Positions 49,371 to 58,530 of a stretch of DNA of 64,000 nucleotides are shown here, piece by piece. Origin of the DNA: Bacteroidaceae bacterium (lineage in GTDB: Bacteria > Bacteroidota > Bacteroidia > Bacteroidales > Bacteroidaceae). Below the pieces are notes generated by a model. It saw only the letters and a program-made list of their open reading frames with translations. It was not told the origin of the DNA and did no database searches. The position numbers were made by a program, and so were the translations under genes. Location: positions 1-64,000 of the forward strand of contig JAFQEZ010000068.1 in NCBI GenBank assembly GCA_017398805.1. Direction: 5' to 3'. Numbering within the stretch: the first letter of the stretch is position 1; every line of letters begins with the position of its first letter.

Positions 49371-50162
49371 TCAGTCAAGAACTACCACCAACGGTTTTTG
49401 TCCACGGGCTGTAAACTTGAAACCGAATTTGCATCCATGCTTACGGGCTATTTCAAATATAATGGTAACGGAAGGATCCGGATTTTCAGCCATCTGCATC
49501 TTCATCATCTCTTTCATTGCGCCCGGATACTGCTCCTCTACCTGCCAAATCTCAGCAAGTTCATTGGCCGATACCTGCATGATGAAAAATATCACTTTAT
49601 TTTCAAGCACAACACCGGCTTCATCCCCGGCCTCCTCTTTAACTCCTTCATCCATAATCTTTACAAAATCCTCAACCGGGAGATATGACATTACATCCAT
49701 CATCACCTGAGAATTGTCGCTTATATCACCCATGCACGAGAAGGCAGCAAACTCCTTGGCAGTAAGATTCACATTGTTGCTCTTGTTGCTGCCGGTATCA
49801 TAAACCTTTATCAAAACGCCCTTGCAGCCGGCAGCTTTGAACGCATCAACAAATTCCTCACCTTCAAAGGGAAGCTGCACATCATTATCATTCATATAAC
49901 TCTTGACAGCATGCATAATATTGCAAAAAAGTTCTGCAGGCACATCTGTTGAGACGATATCAACGACAACAGTGTTGTCTTCAACAGTGACAGAACGCAC
50001 ATTACACCCGTCGTCAGCGCCCAGTTCTTCTTTTACCGCATTGATGATATACCGGATATTTTCATTTTTACTTTGTGCGGAAAGCTCTGAATTAAATGCA
50101 GAGAACGTCATCAAGGAGATGAAAGCACCTGCAAAAAGCATAAAGAACCTATTTGTTTTCAT
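49371..50162 (-). CDS. Secreted protein of unknown function
   Basis: About 263 residues from MKTNRFFMLF, chosen because it opens a signal peptide (cleavage near SELSAQ); the frame extends nine codons upstream. The mature part is acidic, Met-rich and alpha/beta, with no recognised family. It lies 13 bp after the S24 repressor gene and may share its transcript. Confidence 0.6.
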   Translation of the reverse strand: MKTNRFFMLFAGAFISLMTFSAFNSELSAQSKNENIRYIINAVKEELGADDGCNVRSVTVEDNTVVVDIVSTDVPAELFCNIMHAVKSYMNDNDVQLPFEGEEFVDAFKAAGCKGVLIKVYDTGSNKSNNVNLTAKEFAAFSCMGDISDNSQVMMDVMSYLPVEDFVKIMDEGVKEEAGDEAGVVLENKVIFFIMQVSANELAEIWQVEEQYPGAMKEMMKMQMAENPDPSVTIIFEIARKHGCKFGFKFTARGQKPLVVVLD

Positions 50163-50175
50163 AACTTCAAAATCT

Positions 50176-50808
50176 TCAAATATTCTCAATTCTGTTGACT
50201 ACACGGAAAAGCGCACACACATCATTCTTATGGATAGAGAAAGAGGGGTAGTTAGGCGATACGCACCAGATGAGGTCCGGGTCATTGTTGTCATGATAGC
50301 AACGCTTGATCATTCGCGCGTCATTGGTTACCACCATATATACTACACCATGCTCAATCCCTTCGGAGCGTTCAACCATCTTGACACCTACAATATCGCC
50401 GTCATTGATTTCCGGTTCCATGGAGTTACCCGAAACAGGGAAATAGAAATCGGCACCATGTACAGGTAGAGAGATGTAAGACGAAGGTTTCTCGTTTGCC
50501 GGGTCAAAAGCGTCACGATGTCCGGCTGTCACAGGCAAATCGTTATAGAATGGAGCACCCTTCTCTACCGGTTTGTTATCACTCAACAGCATCTCGCCTT
50601 CACCTAATACCAACCAAGCCGGTGATATTTCAGGGAAATGCTTGAGCAATGCATTGACCAGGTCGATACCCACATTTCCATCCTCGTTCACCTGTCTGTT
50701 CAGTGTACGCTGTGGCATACTCAAAACTTTGCTTGCTCTATTCACATTCAGTTGTTTGTACTTTAGCACAATAGCGACTCTCTCCTTTATGTCACTGTTC
50801 TTGTTCAT
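50176..50808 (-). CDS. LexA/CI-like S24 transcriptional repressor
   Basis: A 210-residue protein. An N-terminal helix-turn-helix (about 10-60) is followed by a self-cleavage-like Ala95-Gly96 in LPVTAGH. A peptidase S24 domain follows with Ser129 in SGNSM and Lys168 in ARMIKR. Such proteins repress phage genes and are inactivated after DNA damage with RecA. It sits between the two phage-like blocks, divergent from two small + strand genes, with a dyad upstream. It could control the phage-like regulon. Confidence 0.85.
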   Translation of the reverse strand: MNKNSDIKERVAIVLKYKQLNVNRASKVLSMPQRTLNRQVNEDGNVGIDLVNALLKHFPEISPAWLVLGEGEMLLSDNKPVEKGAPFYNDLPVTAGHRDAFDPANEKPSSYISLPVHGADFYFPVSGNSMEPEINDGDIVGVKMVERSEGIEHGVVYMVVTNDARMIKRCYHDNNDPDLIWCVSPNYPSFSIHKNDVCALFRVVNRIENI

Positions 50809-50912
50809 ACGATTTAAATTTTATTTTAGGTTATTTACTGATTTCCACATCACATTTAGCCAAATCCGCAACTCGACAAGCTAATCCAATGCTAAATTTG
50901 CAGCCACATACA

Positions 50913-50939
50913 GCTACAAAAACAGATTCGGCTTGTAGC
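50913..50939. promoter_or_regulatory. Dyad-symmetry operator candidate upstream of the S24 repressor
   Basis: GCTACAA (50913-50919) and TTGTAGC (50933-50939) form a perfect 7-bp dyad with a 13-bp spacer in the intergenic region between the repressor and the + strand genes. A TATTTTCG box (50946-50953) follows on the + strand and resembles the one at 41766-41773. Confidence 0.5.
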
Positions 50940-51045
50940 ATAAACTATTTTCGGCAAACATAAGATAAAAAAACGAGAAGTGCAAAAATATGCTAAGTCT
51001 ATTTTGTCAAAATTCAAGAATCAACCGGATATAAAGAAAAAAAGC

Positions 51046-51423
51046 ATGAAAAATTCATTTACAGAGAAAATCCGCAACAACATTGAAGCCTTTGCGGAAA
51101 AATTTATTGAGATCTATTATTGGCTATCGGGGAAACTGGAAAAAGAGAGGCAGAGTAGCGGTTCGTTGACAGAAGAGTTTTCGATTGCAGAAGAATTTAT
51201 GGAAGACGTAAATGTAATTGAATTTCTGAAAGGAAGAAATTGGGCAGCCAAGGCAAACGGATACAAGATGAAAGTAAACTACAGCCACTACCCTACGGAT
51301 GAGAATGAGATTGGCGAAGTCACACTCTACTGCAGAGGGAAGAGGATAGAGAGCGCCAAGTTAATGAATGACAAGGAAAGAAGAGTCATATATTGGGTAT
51401 TCGACAAAACAAATAAAAGATGA
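51046..51423 (+). CDS. Small protein of unknown function, divergent from the repressor
   Basis: About 125 residues from ATG 51046 (MKNSFTEKIRN); ATG at 50980 would add 22 basic residues. It is helical then mixed alpha/beta. No family recognised. The position opposite the repressor is that of an early phage regulator or lysogeny gene. Confidence 0.5.
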   Translation: MKNSFTEKIRNNIEAFAEKFIEIYYWLSGKLEKERQSSGSLTEEFSIAEEFMEDVNVIEFLKGRNWAAKANGYKMKVNYSHYPTDENEIGEVTLYCRGKRIESAKLMNDKERRVIYWVFDKTNKR

Positions 51424-51617
51424 AAGCCACTACACTTATTGCATTGCAATTCATTGCACTCGTGGCAATGATAGCTACTGGATGCACCATTTACAGGAAC
51501 AACATGATGGCAATACCATTCGCGGTCGCGCTTATGGTTTATGTCCGATGCAGCATATACATAGAGAAACACGGCAAACGGTTGCTCAGAGAATATAACA
51601 AGGAAAAAGAGTGCTAA
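51420..51617 (+). CDS. Small two-helix membrane protein
   Basis: A 65-residue protein with two predicted transmembrane helices (about 4-22 and 31-47) and a basic C-terminus. It overlaps the previous gene by 4 bp. Unknown function; a regulatory or exclusion role is speculation. Confidence 0.5.
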   Translation: MKATTLIALQFIALVAMIATGCTIYRNNMMAIPFAVALMVYVRCSIYIEKHGKRLLREYNKEKEC

Positions 51618-51652
51618 TCAAGGTAAAAGCGCTATATAAACAAACAAACAAA

Positions 51653-51682
51653 CAAAAGGTCTTGAGCACTCAAGACCTTTTG
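51653..51682. terminator. Bidirectional terminator between convergent genes
   Basis: A 14-bp perfect stem (51653-51666 with 51669-51682) with a minimal loop. The ends are A/T tracts in both directions. It separates the small + genes from the tail protein gene. A short CAAA tandem run precedes it. Confidence 0.85.
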
Positions 51683-51699
51683 TTTATACCGCCTGCAGG

Positions 51700-54570
51700 C
51701 TACCTCATTCTGTTCCCCCATGCAGGCTGAATCTCCAATTCGAGTGCCGTGATCATGCTCTCTCCCGACATACCACCGCACACGGCAAAAAGATAGTACT
51801 TATATGCCTGTGTGGGAAAATAAGGGAATTTAAGGTCCTGAACCTTACTTTCACTCTCGCGACCTGCAACCAGTTTGAAATGCACCCCGTCGTTACTGCC
51901 GAACAGATAGCATGCCAACGAGGGCATACTCTTTGCTTTCTCTGCACAAGGTTCGGCATAGGCATGCAGCATCAACTGCATTATACGTTTAGGCAGTTTC
52001 GACCCCCACAACTGAGGACGTGTGATCAACATCACCGAATTGTCACCCGAACAGGCATCGCCAATGCGGCACACCGTTCTGTCCGCGCCGCATTCTACAA
52101 CAAGTTCCACGAACGAGTAACTGCGCACTGTATCCTTGACACGCAAGAGGATTCTGCTCCACATCCCATTCCTCAAAGAGTAGAGATAACAGAAATCAAA
52201 CCTTGCATTAGAAAAGAGAATCTCGGATTGTGCCGGCATATACACCACATTGCAATCCCTCATAAAATCGGTGAACCCATGTCTGTCACCCGCTCCGCCA
52301 AGCTGCATCATCGACACCATCCTTGAAACCACTTTGTCTGAATAAATCGGGAACAGCGCATCATCACTCCTCTCAATACACTCCGACAGACGCACCATCT
52401 TTCCTCCACTTGCCAATATAACTCCCTGCCTGCTCACGAAGACCACCCCATTGTCGATGCCGCACACCGATGCCGGATTCACACAAACCTCACGCGAGAG
52501 AGGAAAGGAGGCGAGATAAGCCCCTGCACCCGAAGTGTCTACAGAGTTGGCCCATATCCCGTCACTGCAGAAGATATAAAGCGGATGTTGACCGAACTGG
52601 CCTTGCGATAGCGCGACCGTATTGCTTGCAAGCGCCAACACTTCGCCCTGCGACGGAGCATATGTGTACTCCGGCGGAAACGAAAACGGATTGTCAACAG
52701 CAGAAACTTTGAGTACATTCTTCTTCTCTTCGTACGGATTCATTTCCGTTTCATCTACACCACCGCCAAGCAGTTTCCAACTCCCATCTATCGGGATATT
52801 GCAGATTTCACTGTACGACTCTTCTCTGTCACATGCAGTCAAGGTGTAAGTTATACTGTCACCGTCAGCCAGGTCAGCGGTCTTGCTCACCAGTCGCAAA
52901 CCGCTGTACTTTTCACCGGGAAAAGCCGCACCGTTGTACATCCAACTCCCTGCACTTTTAGAGAAGGTTATCGTGTGCACACCTGCGACATTGGAGAACA
53001 TCCCTGCGACATCCTTATCACAGTTCTCCGCCGGCGTAACTCCATTTGACAGCGATGCCTTTACCGAAACACGCAAGCCGAGATACCACTTGTTCAGGTA
53101 GATCGCAATATCAAGATTCCTGTGCGGAACAAGTTCAAAGGTCTTGCAGAAGAGTTCCGTATCGACATAAGCATAGAGAGTCATCTCAAAAGCCCTCGCA
53201 TCGGGATAGGAGAGCAAAGGAGGAAGTTCGTACACACCGTCATTCATTACAAGCGGAAGGTTGTCATATTGTCTGATGACCGAAGATGTTCCGGCAGAAG
53301 TCCTGATGCTTGTCCTTATGAACAGACACTCCAATGTCTCTTTATTGCCATATGCCGACGAAAGGAAGAAACTGTCATATCCCTTGAAGAACCACTCCTT
53401 GAGCGAACCTATATGCAACCTGTTATTGAACATGTAGCTGCACCCTGCCGACACCGATTTCAACGAAGCACTCACGCCCGAAAGGCTCTGCTGCAACACA
53501 AGGTTGGATTGCGAGACATCCTCGAGCCTGTCGACAAGTTCACCTTTGAGGTCATACTCGGCAATCTTGAAGAAGTGCCCTGCCGACACCACATCATTCC
53601 AAAGTTCATCCAGCGTCTTGTTCTGATATGTATCGTACTTCTTGAACACCCTTGAACTTGAATCACCGTCATAATACATTCCGCTTACCTCAGTGACCTT
53701 CTTTCCCATTATAGATCCGGTAGTGAAAAGGTCGATGCCCATGACAATATTCTCCCAAGCACCAAGGTCAACATTGGAAAAGGTAAATTCCGGCTTAAAA
53801 CCGAGTACTGCAACATCATACGTCGAGGGGGATTCATTCGTATACGCTTTGGAATAGAAATTGCGAGTATCACGTGCCACCCCATTGATGCTCTCCTCGT
53901 CACTGACATACATCATCGGAGAGATTGAGATGTAAGACCCGTCGTAAAGACGGAGCGCAAAGCGGAAAAGAGCCCTGTCTACATAGCATCCATCCTTGTT
54001 CAATGCTGAAATGCACTCATCATAATAACCTTTTGAATTGCATCGCCATGTACTCTCGAACTTCGCGGTCGAAGTTGAATGGTATTTCTGCTCGGTAATG
54101 AGACGTTTCAGCCTTGATTCCGCCGTAATCTCAAGCGAAGGCATGGGAGGACGTTCCCCGAGCCAACGGTACTTGCCATCGTTGAAGAGAATATAGAATA
54201 TCCCCTTCCCGGTAAAGCAGCACACCACATACCCGAGGAACCCGATGCCATCGACATCTTTCAGATCCCTGAAAAGCACCTTCTCCCCATTGTCATTCAC
54301 TACGGCATTCCACTCCTTGTCGTATATATGCAGAGTTGCATCGCTGTCATCAGTGATACATATATAGTGCGATGCCATTTCGTGCCAGAAAACCTTTGAA
54401 TAAGGATATTCAAGTCTCGCCACGGTCTCGGGGCGCGGCACCGGTACAAGGACACCGTCCTTCATCCTCATGTTTATGATATCGAGACATTCACCTTCGG
54501 GAGAGGTCATATTGTCCCCACCTCGGGCGATTCCTTTAAATGAAATAATCTTACGCATAAGTACTTTCAA
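51700..54570 (-). CDS. Large phage tail protein, probably nozzle/stabiliser-like
   Basis: A 956-residue beta-rich protein with a short N-terminal start (MRKIISFKGIARGG at M5). Regular Trp/Tyr-rich strands and a C-terminal beta domain (about 860-956) suggest a beta-propeller plus sandwich, as in T7 gp12-like nozzles or P22-type tail proteins. This assignment is by size, composition and location next to connector and lysis genes. It is last in the right minus-strand block. Confidence 0.5.
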   Translation of the reverse strand: MKVLMRKIISFKGIARGGDNMTSPEGECLDIINMRMKDGVLVPVPRPETVARLEYPYSKVFWHEMASHYICITDDSDATLHIYDKEWNAVVNDNGEKVLFRDLKDVDGIGFLGYVVCCFTGKGIFYILFNDGKYRWLGERPPMPSLEITAESRLKRLITEQKYHSTSTAKFESTWRCNSKGYYDECISALNKDGCYVDRALFRFALRLYDGSYISISPMMYVSDEESINGVARDTRNFYSKAYTNESPSTYDVAVLGFKPEFTFSNVDLGAWENIVMGIDLFTTGSIMGKKVTEVSGMYYDGDSSSRVFKKYDTYQNKTLDELWNDVVSAGHFFKIAEYDLKGELVDRLEDVSQSNLVLQQSLSGVSASLKSVSAGCSYMFNNRLHIGSLKEWFFKGYDSFFLSSAYGNKETLECLFIRTSIRTSAGTSSVIRQYDNLPLVMNDGVYELPPLLSYPDARAFEMTLYAYVDTELFCKTFELVPHRNLDIAIYLNKWYLGLRVSVKASLSNGVTPAENCDKDVAGMFSNVAGVHTITFSKSAGSWMYNGAAFPGEKYSGLRLVSKTADLADGDSITYTLTACDREESYSEICNIPIDGSWKLLGGGVDETEMNPYEEKKNVLKVSAVDNPFSFPPEYTYAPSQGEVLALASNTVALSQGQFGQHPLYIFCSDGIWANSVDTSGAGAYLASFPLSREVCVNPASVCGIDNGVVFVSRQGVILASGGKMVRLSECIERSDDALFPIYSDKVVSRMVSMMQLGGAGDRHGFTDFMRDCNVVYMPAQSEILFSNARFDFCYLYSLRNGMWSRILLRVKDTVRSYSFVELVVECGADRTVCRIGDACSGDNSVMLITRPQLWGSKLPKRIMQLMLHAYAEPCAEKAKSMPSLACYLFGSNDGVHFKLVAGRESESKVQDLKFPYFPTQAYKYYLFAVCGGMSGESMITALELEIQPAWGNRMR

Positions 54571-54576
54571 TCTGTT

Positions 54577-54957
54577 TCATCTCTTTAGAAATCTCACATA
54601 CACCCTGTAGAGAAACCAGGCTGCCGGCAGCATAAGAAAGAGAAGCCATTTCCTGCCATAGTTGTGCGGAGCGCTCTTCTTGACTGTTTGCCGTTCAACA
54701 TAAAGAGTATCCCGTAACATCACCGTATCACGCGCCATTCTCTCCTTGTACATGGTACGGTATTTTGTAAAGAAAACCGTATCGGCCTTATCGCGTATGT
54801 ATATGCTGTCATGCACGAATATGCTGTCATGCACTATACGCTCGACAACATTGGTATGCGAGCTGTAACCGCTATCCTCTTTCACCACCTTCACGCTCTT
54901 GCAGCCAAGCAACGCAAGCAAGATAAGGCTACACCATATTTTTCTTGTCGTTTTCAT
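54577..54957 (-). CDS. Unimolecular spanin-like lipoprotein
   Basis: About 126 residues from MKTTRKIWCS. It has a signal with lipobox LALLGC (Cys19), a charged coiled middle with repeated HDS/DTV units, and a C-terminal transmembrane helix (about 103-120). An outer-membrane lipid anchor at one end and an inner-membrane helix at the other is the u-spanin layout (as in phage T1 gp11), used for the last step of lysis. It overlaps the holin-like gene. The frame could start at 54999, but the signal start is better. Confidence 0.65.
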   Translation of the reverse strand: MKTTRKIWCSLILLALLGCKSVKVVKEDSGYSSHTNVVERIVHDSIFVHDSIYIRDKADTVFFTKYRTMYKERMARDTVMLRDTLYVERQTVKKSAPHNYGRKWLLFLMLPAAWFLYRVYVRFLKR

Positions 54958-55411
54958 GTTCAACAAAATCTTTAAGAAGCTTATTCTGTTCAAGCACACG
55001 CAGGCTCAGCAGATAGTAGATAAAATCGAGAATCCTGAACATCGTACTGCGATCGTCAGTAATCAGTCTCGCATTGCGCAGGATATTCGTGCCATAGAAA
55101 TATATTGCCAGATATATCATGAACGAGACACAATGTACGGCTGCACGTTCCTCACCTTTGAAGCAACCCAGAAGATATATCGAGAGAATCATGCCGAAGT
55201 ATATTGCCGCATCCCTGAAGAAACGGAAAGCCTTCTTGAAACTCCATTCACGGTGATTACATACATCGGCAAGCATACCAATGACAAAATTCAATGTGAA
55301 CAGCAGTACCAACCCGTATATATCATTCTTTATCGGCATCAACAGCCCGGCAACATTCGCCAGTGCTGTCGCAAACAGAAACCTGACACTATCCATGACA
55401 CTACAGTTCAA
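54929..55411 (-). CDS. Holin-like membrane protein
   Basis: A 160-residue protein with about four hydrophobic helices and charged loops, resembling TcdE/phage_holin_4-type holins. It is probably the pore-former of the lysis set and overlaps the spanin start. No endolysin gene is visible beside it. Confidence 0.65.
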   Translation of the reverse strand: MNCSVMDSVRFLFATALANVAGLLMPIKNDIYGLVLLFTLNFVIGMLADVCNHREWSFKKAFRFFRDAAIYFGMILSIYLLGCFKGEERAAVHCVSFMIYLAIYFYGTNILRNARLITDDRSTMFRILDFIYYLLSLRVLEQNKLLKDFVEHENDKKNMV

Positions 55412-55682
55412 GACATTTGAACAGAAGAGGCTCGCTTCGTGTGGAGAATTTCACATATTGTCCACGCATGGCCCCCTCCAAAGTCACCTCGCACCTCAGT
55501 TCATCGAACCCGAAGTCATCGTACTTTATATACTCCTCCTCTCCGTCGATACTCACAAGCACGTCCACAGGGTAAGGCCCTTTCTTGTGTACACGCACCC
55601 TTACATCACCGCCACGACACTCCAACGGATCACTTTCCCATACATCACCGTTTTTATGAAAAGACAAAATCCTCAAAGCCAT
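55401..55682 (-). CDS. Small phage-like protein, unknown
   Basis: A 93-residue beta-rich protein overlapping the holin-like gene by 11 bp and 3 bp after the 218-residue gene. Head-tail or tail accessory function is inferred from neighbours. Confidence 0.55.
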   Translation of the reverse strand: MALRILSFHKNGDVWESDPLECRGGDVRVRVHKKGPYPVDVLVSIDGEEEYIKYDDFGFDELRCEVTLEGAMRGQYVKFSTRSEPLLFKCLEL

Positions 55683-55685
55683 AAC

Positions 55686-56342
55686 TCACCTCCTTTCAAT
55701 GTTGTTGCCGTTACACAATGCCATCGCAAGCGACAGGAACATGTTTGCCGCATCGGGGCGCTCGAACACACTGTAGAGCAACGCCGCGCAGTTATAAGCC
55801 ACCGCATCCGCCAATTGGTTACTGCATCCGTCAAGCCCCTCATCGGCATTGAATTCCGCTTCATATACAAAGTGCATAAAACGAGGAGCATCACCTTGCG
55901 ACGGATAGAGCAATGCAACCCTTGCACCGTCATTTCCTACGCTCTCCACTGCCACAGGACGGCAGACACCTGCACGGGTCAGAGGATTGTTCTGTGCTGC
56001 AGCAACAGCCGAACCGGCAGAATACAGACGGGTACAAGGCCTTTGCCATCCTTCGAGTTGCAACGAAACAAGCGACACAAAGTCATGCGGCAATGAAACC
56101 ACCGCACACTCTTTGCCACTATCGGCTACAGAAGACAATTCAACTCCGGCACTTCTCGCATTCACACATCCGCAACCCTCACCTTTGTTCCTTTGCGTCA
56201 TTGCAACCGCCTGCGGCAAAAGAGCGATTATATGCTCATCTATCGAACGGGTATCCTCGGAGAGCAACGAAAGTTGCTCATCCGATTCAGCCTCGTTAAG
56301 GAGACGACGCACCTTACTTGCAATCTCAGCCGTAGCAATCAT
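55686..56342 (-). CDS. Putative head-tail connector/adaptor protein
   Basis: A 218-residue protein with a helical start (IASKVRRLLNEA) and a mixed core. Size and place just after the capsid module fit a gp4-like or gp6-like connector. No motif confirms this. It overlaps the 144-residue gene by 4 bp. Confidence 0.5.
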   Translation of the reverse strand: MIATAEIASKVRRLLNEAESDEQLSLLSEDTRSIDEHIIALLPQAVAMTQRNKGEGCGCVNARSAGVELSSVADSGKECAVVSLPHDFVSLVSLQLEGWQRPCTRLYSAGSAVAAAQNNPLTRAGVCRPVAVESVGNDGARVALLYPSQGDAPRFMHFVYEAEFNADEGLDGCSNQLADAVAYNCAALLYSVFERPDAANMFLSLAMALCNGNNIERR

Positions 56343-56773
56343 GACCAGTTGGGAAATGAGACACCTTTCTCCTGCGCTGCAGCCCTGACGGCACTCTTGT
56401 TCTGCAGATCCGAAATGGTGCAGTTATACGGAGCAGCCATAAGGAATGCCCTTGCCTGCTGCATGTTCGTCACCTCAGTCACCTTGACGGAAGCGGAAGG
56501 GGCACTGCCGGCATCCTGCATACACTCCTCGGCATCACTCTCCAACACCTCTACCCTTCCACGTTTTATTTCTCCGCTACGGAACGCATCACTGTTCTCG
56601 ATAGCCCTCTGGAACAGAGGGTTGTCGGTTGTGTACTGTGCCGGATATACTCCGGTGGAGTTTATTGCACCTCCTGTAAATTCAATTCTAATAAGCGCCT
56701 TGCCAATCCTGAAATAGCTGTTGCGCTCAATCTGTCCATGTATCTCGTAAGTAATCAGTTTTTTCATAGTCAT
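56339..56773 (-). CDS. Phage-like structural accessory protein
   Basis: A 144-residue protein; residues 1-70 are beta-rich, then a short helical end. It lies 104 bp after the capsid gene. The gap holds two short hairpins (near 56795-56810 and 56850-56870) that might limit read-through. Function unknown. Confidence 0.5.
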   Translation of the reverse strand: MTMKKLITYEIHGQIERNSYFRIGKALIRIEFTGGAINSTGVYPAQYTTDNPLFQRAIENSDAFRSGEIKRGRVEVLESDAEECMQDAGSAPSASVKVTEVTNMQQARAFLMAAPYNCTISDLQNKSAVRAAAQEKGVSFPNWS

Positions 56774-56877
56774 TGTTTTTGCAGTTTTTTAGAAAAGGGG
56801 TTACCCTTGGCCTGCGAGCAGAAATCATGGCCGTCAGGGAACCCCGGAGAGAGGGTGCTCACCCCTCGCTACAATTT

Positions 56878-58497
56878 TCAGACAAGAATCTCACCTGTAT
56901 ATTCAACCCATGTCGTGCCGTTGAAGGTAACCACGCTGCCGGCTGCGAACCAAAGTTTCTGTTCACCGTTAACGGTGTGGTTGACATCGGCAGTGAGCAC
57001 TACCACATCATTCAGATTCGGTGAAGATGGCAGCGCCGCTGCACTTGTCACGTGCGATGCACCCGGAATATCACTCTCGGCTGCCGAACCGTTCACCCAA
57101 ATGTGCGAGTAACCTTTAAGACATAGACAGTCGATTGTCATCACCACCTCACGCTTTGCCTCCTCACCGTCGACATTCTCGGTCTTTGCATCCTCGTTCT
57201 TCATGTAGTAGCGTACAAGACCGTTCTCATCAATCAAGCCACCGCAATGCGCATAGCCGAGAGCATCAAGAGTAGGATCGTGGATAAGGTCAATATCGCC
57301 GAATACAGTGTGAATCTTTGTACACTCGATGCCGAACACCTTATCGCCTGTCACACTGATGTTCTTGTGCAGCGTGAGGTCAATCTTCTGGATATCGTTA
57401 AGCAACTGCTTGCCCAACAGCCAGATAGCCCTCTTTGTACAATTGAAACCGGTGAACTTAACCATAGAAAGGTTGATAAGATCGGCAAATGTAATCTTTG
57501 ACGAGAGGTCATACTGACGTTTGAACTGCCAACGGATACCCTTTGAGAAGTAGTCCCACTGATAGCCCATGGCATTGTCCATAGCCTGCACCTTGAACTT
57601 ACCCGGCTGCCCCACCCATGCAGTGCGGCAGCTCTCAAGACGGAACTGGCGAAGCACAGCCTCGGCAATCTGCGACTCGCTGAACTGGATACGTTTCTTC
57701 TGCGCAGCGAAGTAATCGCTCACGATACTGTTGCATAGCTGTTTCTGCAGATACATGCGTTCGGGTACAGGAACGATTGTCGAAGGGGCGATGAACTTCT
57801 GTGTCTCGTACGCAGCCGAAGACAACAGGATAATCTCTGTACCGGAAGGAATTGTGGGCACAACACAATAGTCATCGCTTGCATTCACCTTTGGACCGTT
57901 CACTGCCATGGCAATAGGCGCCTCGGTTGTACTGTTTTTTCCCACGAAGAAGAGCATGAGGTCGACTCCCGGCAACTCAATCTGTCCGGTGGCATCATAA
58001 CCGTTCACACCCTTACAGATAGCAGTGTAATACTCCTGGAAAATCTTTCTCTCGCCTGTCGTCGAGAAAGGGATCTCGGCACGTGTAGCCTTGATGCCTG
58101 TATATGTCTCGTTGGTATACGCCTTAGAGCGCTTGTCATCGATGAGGTAATGGTCGACCTCGAAAGAGTTCACCCTCACCTGGCGGCGTATCTTGCGCTT
58201 TATTGTATCAATGACACTCTCGTCGCTCGCAATGCCAATTATCTGGTCATCCACATCGGCATCGATGATGTCACTGCCCGACTCTCGCGCATTGGAGACC
58301 GTTGTTGCCTCGCCCAAAGCCTGTGTTGCCAGCCCGGCAATGCCATTAGAGGTTTTAGGCAAGCCGCCCGGAACCACATTCACCGCCGCAAGCATAAGCC
58401 CCTCAGGCGAATCGCACAGGAAACAGAGCACCGCTGCCACTACGGAGAGAATCACAAACAGAGGGTTCTCCCTCATGAAAGAAATAATTTTTTTCAT
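56878..58497 (-). CDS. Putative major capsid protein with hydrophobic N-terminus
   Basis: A 539-residue protein. After an unusual hydrophobic segment (about 13-28) comes an N-arm rich in Asp/Ile, then IDTIKRKIRRQV (about 95-106) and a large alpha/beta core, with a small C-terminal beta domain (about 490-539). Position right after the scaffold-like gene and size fit an HK97-fold coat protein of a podovirus. A start at M35 would remove the hydrophobic part. Confidence 0.62.
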   Translation of the reverse strand: MKKIISFMRENPLFVILSVVAAVLCFLCDSPEGLMLAAVNVVPGGLPKTSNGIAGLATQALGEATTVSNARESGSDIIDADVDDQIIGIASDESVIDTIKRKIRRQVRVNSFEVDHYLIDDKRSKAYTNETYTGIKATRAEIPFSTTGERKIFQEYYTAICKGVNGYDATGQIELPGVDLMLFFVGKNSTTEAPIAMAVNGPKVNASDDYCVVPTIPSGTEIILLSSAAYETQKFIAPSTIVPVPERMYLQKQLCNSIVSDYFAAQKKRIQFSESQIAEAVLRQFRLESCRTAWVGQPGKFKVQAMDNAMGYQWDYFSKGIRWQFKRQYDLSSKITFADLINLSMVKFTGFNCTKRAIWLLGKQLLNDIQKIDLTLHKNISVTGDKVFGIECTKIHTVFGDIDLIHDPTLDALGYAHCGGLIDENGLVRYYMKNEDAKTENVDGEEAKREVVMTIDCLCLKGYSHIWVNGSAAESDIPGASHVTSAAALPSSPNLNDVVVLTADVNHTVNGEQKLWFAAGSVVTFNGTTWVEYTGEILV

Positions 58498-58530
58498 AGT
58501 AATTTAGTTATTGGTTAATAATAAGAAACA

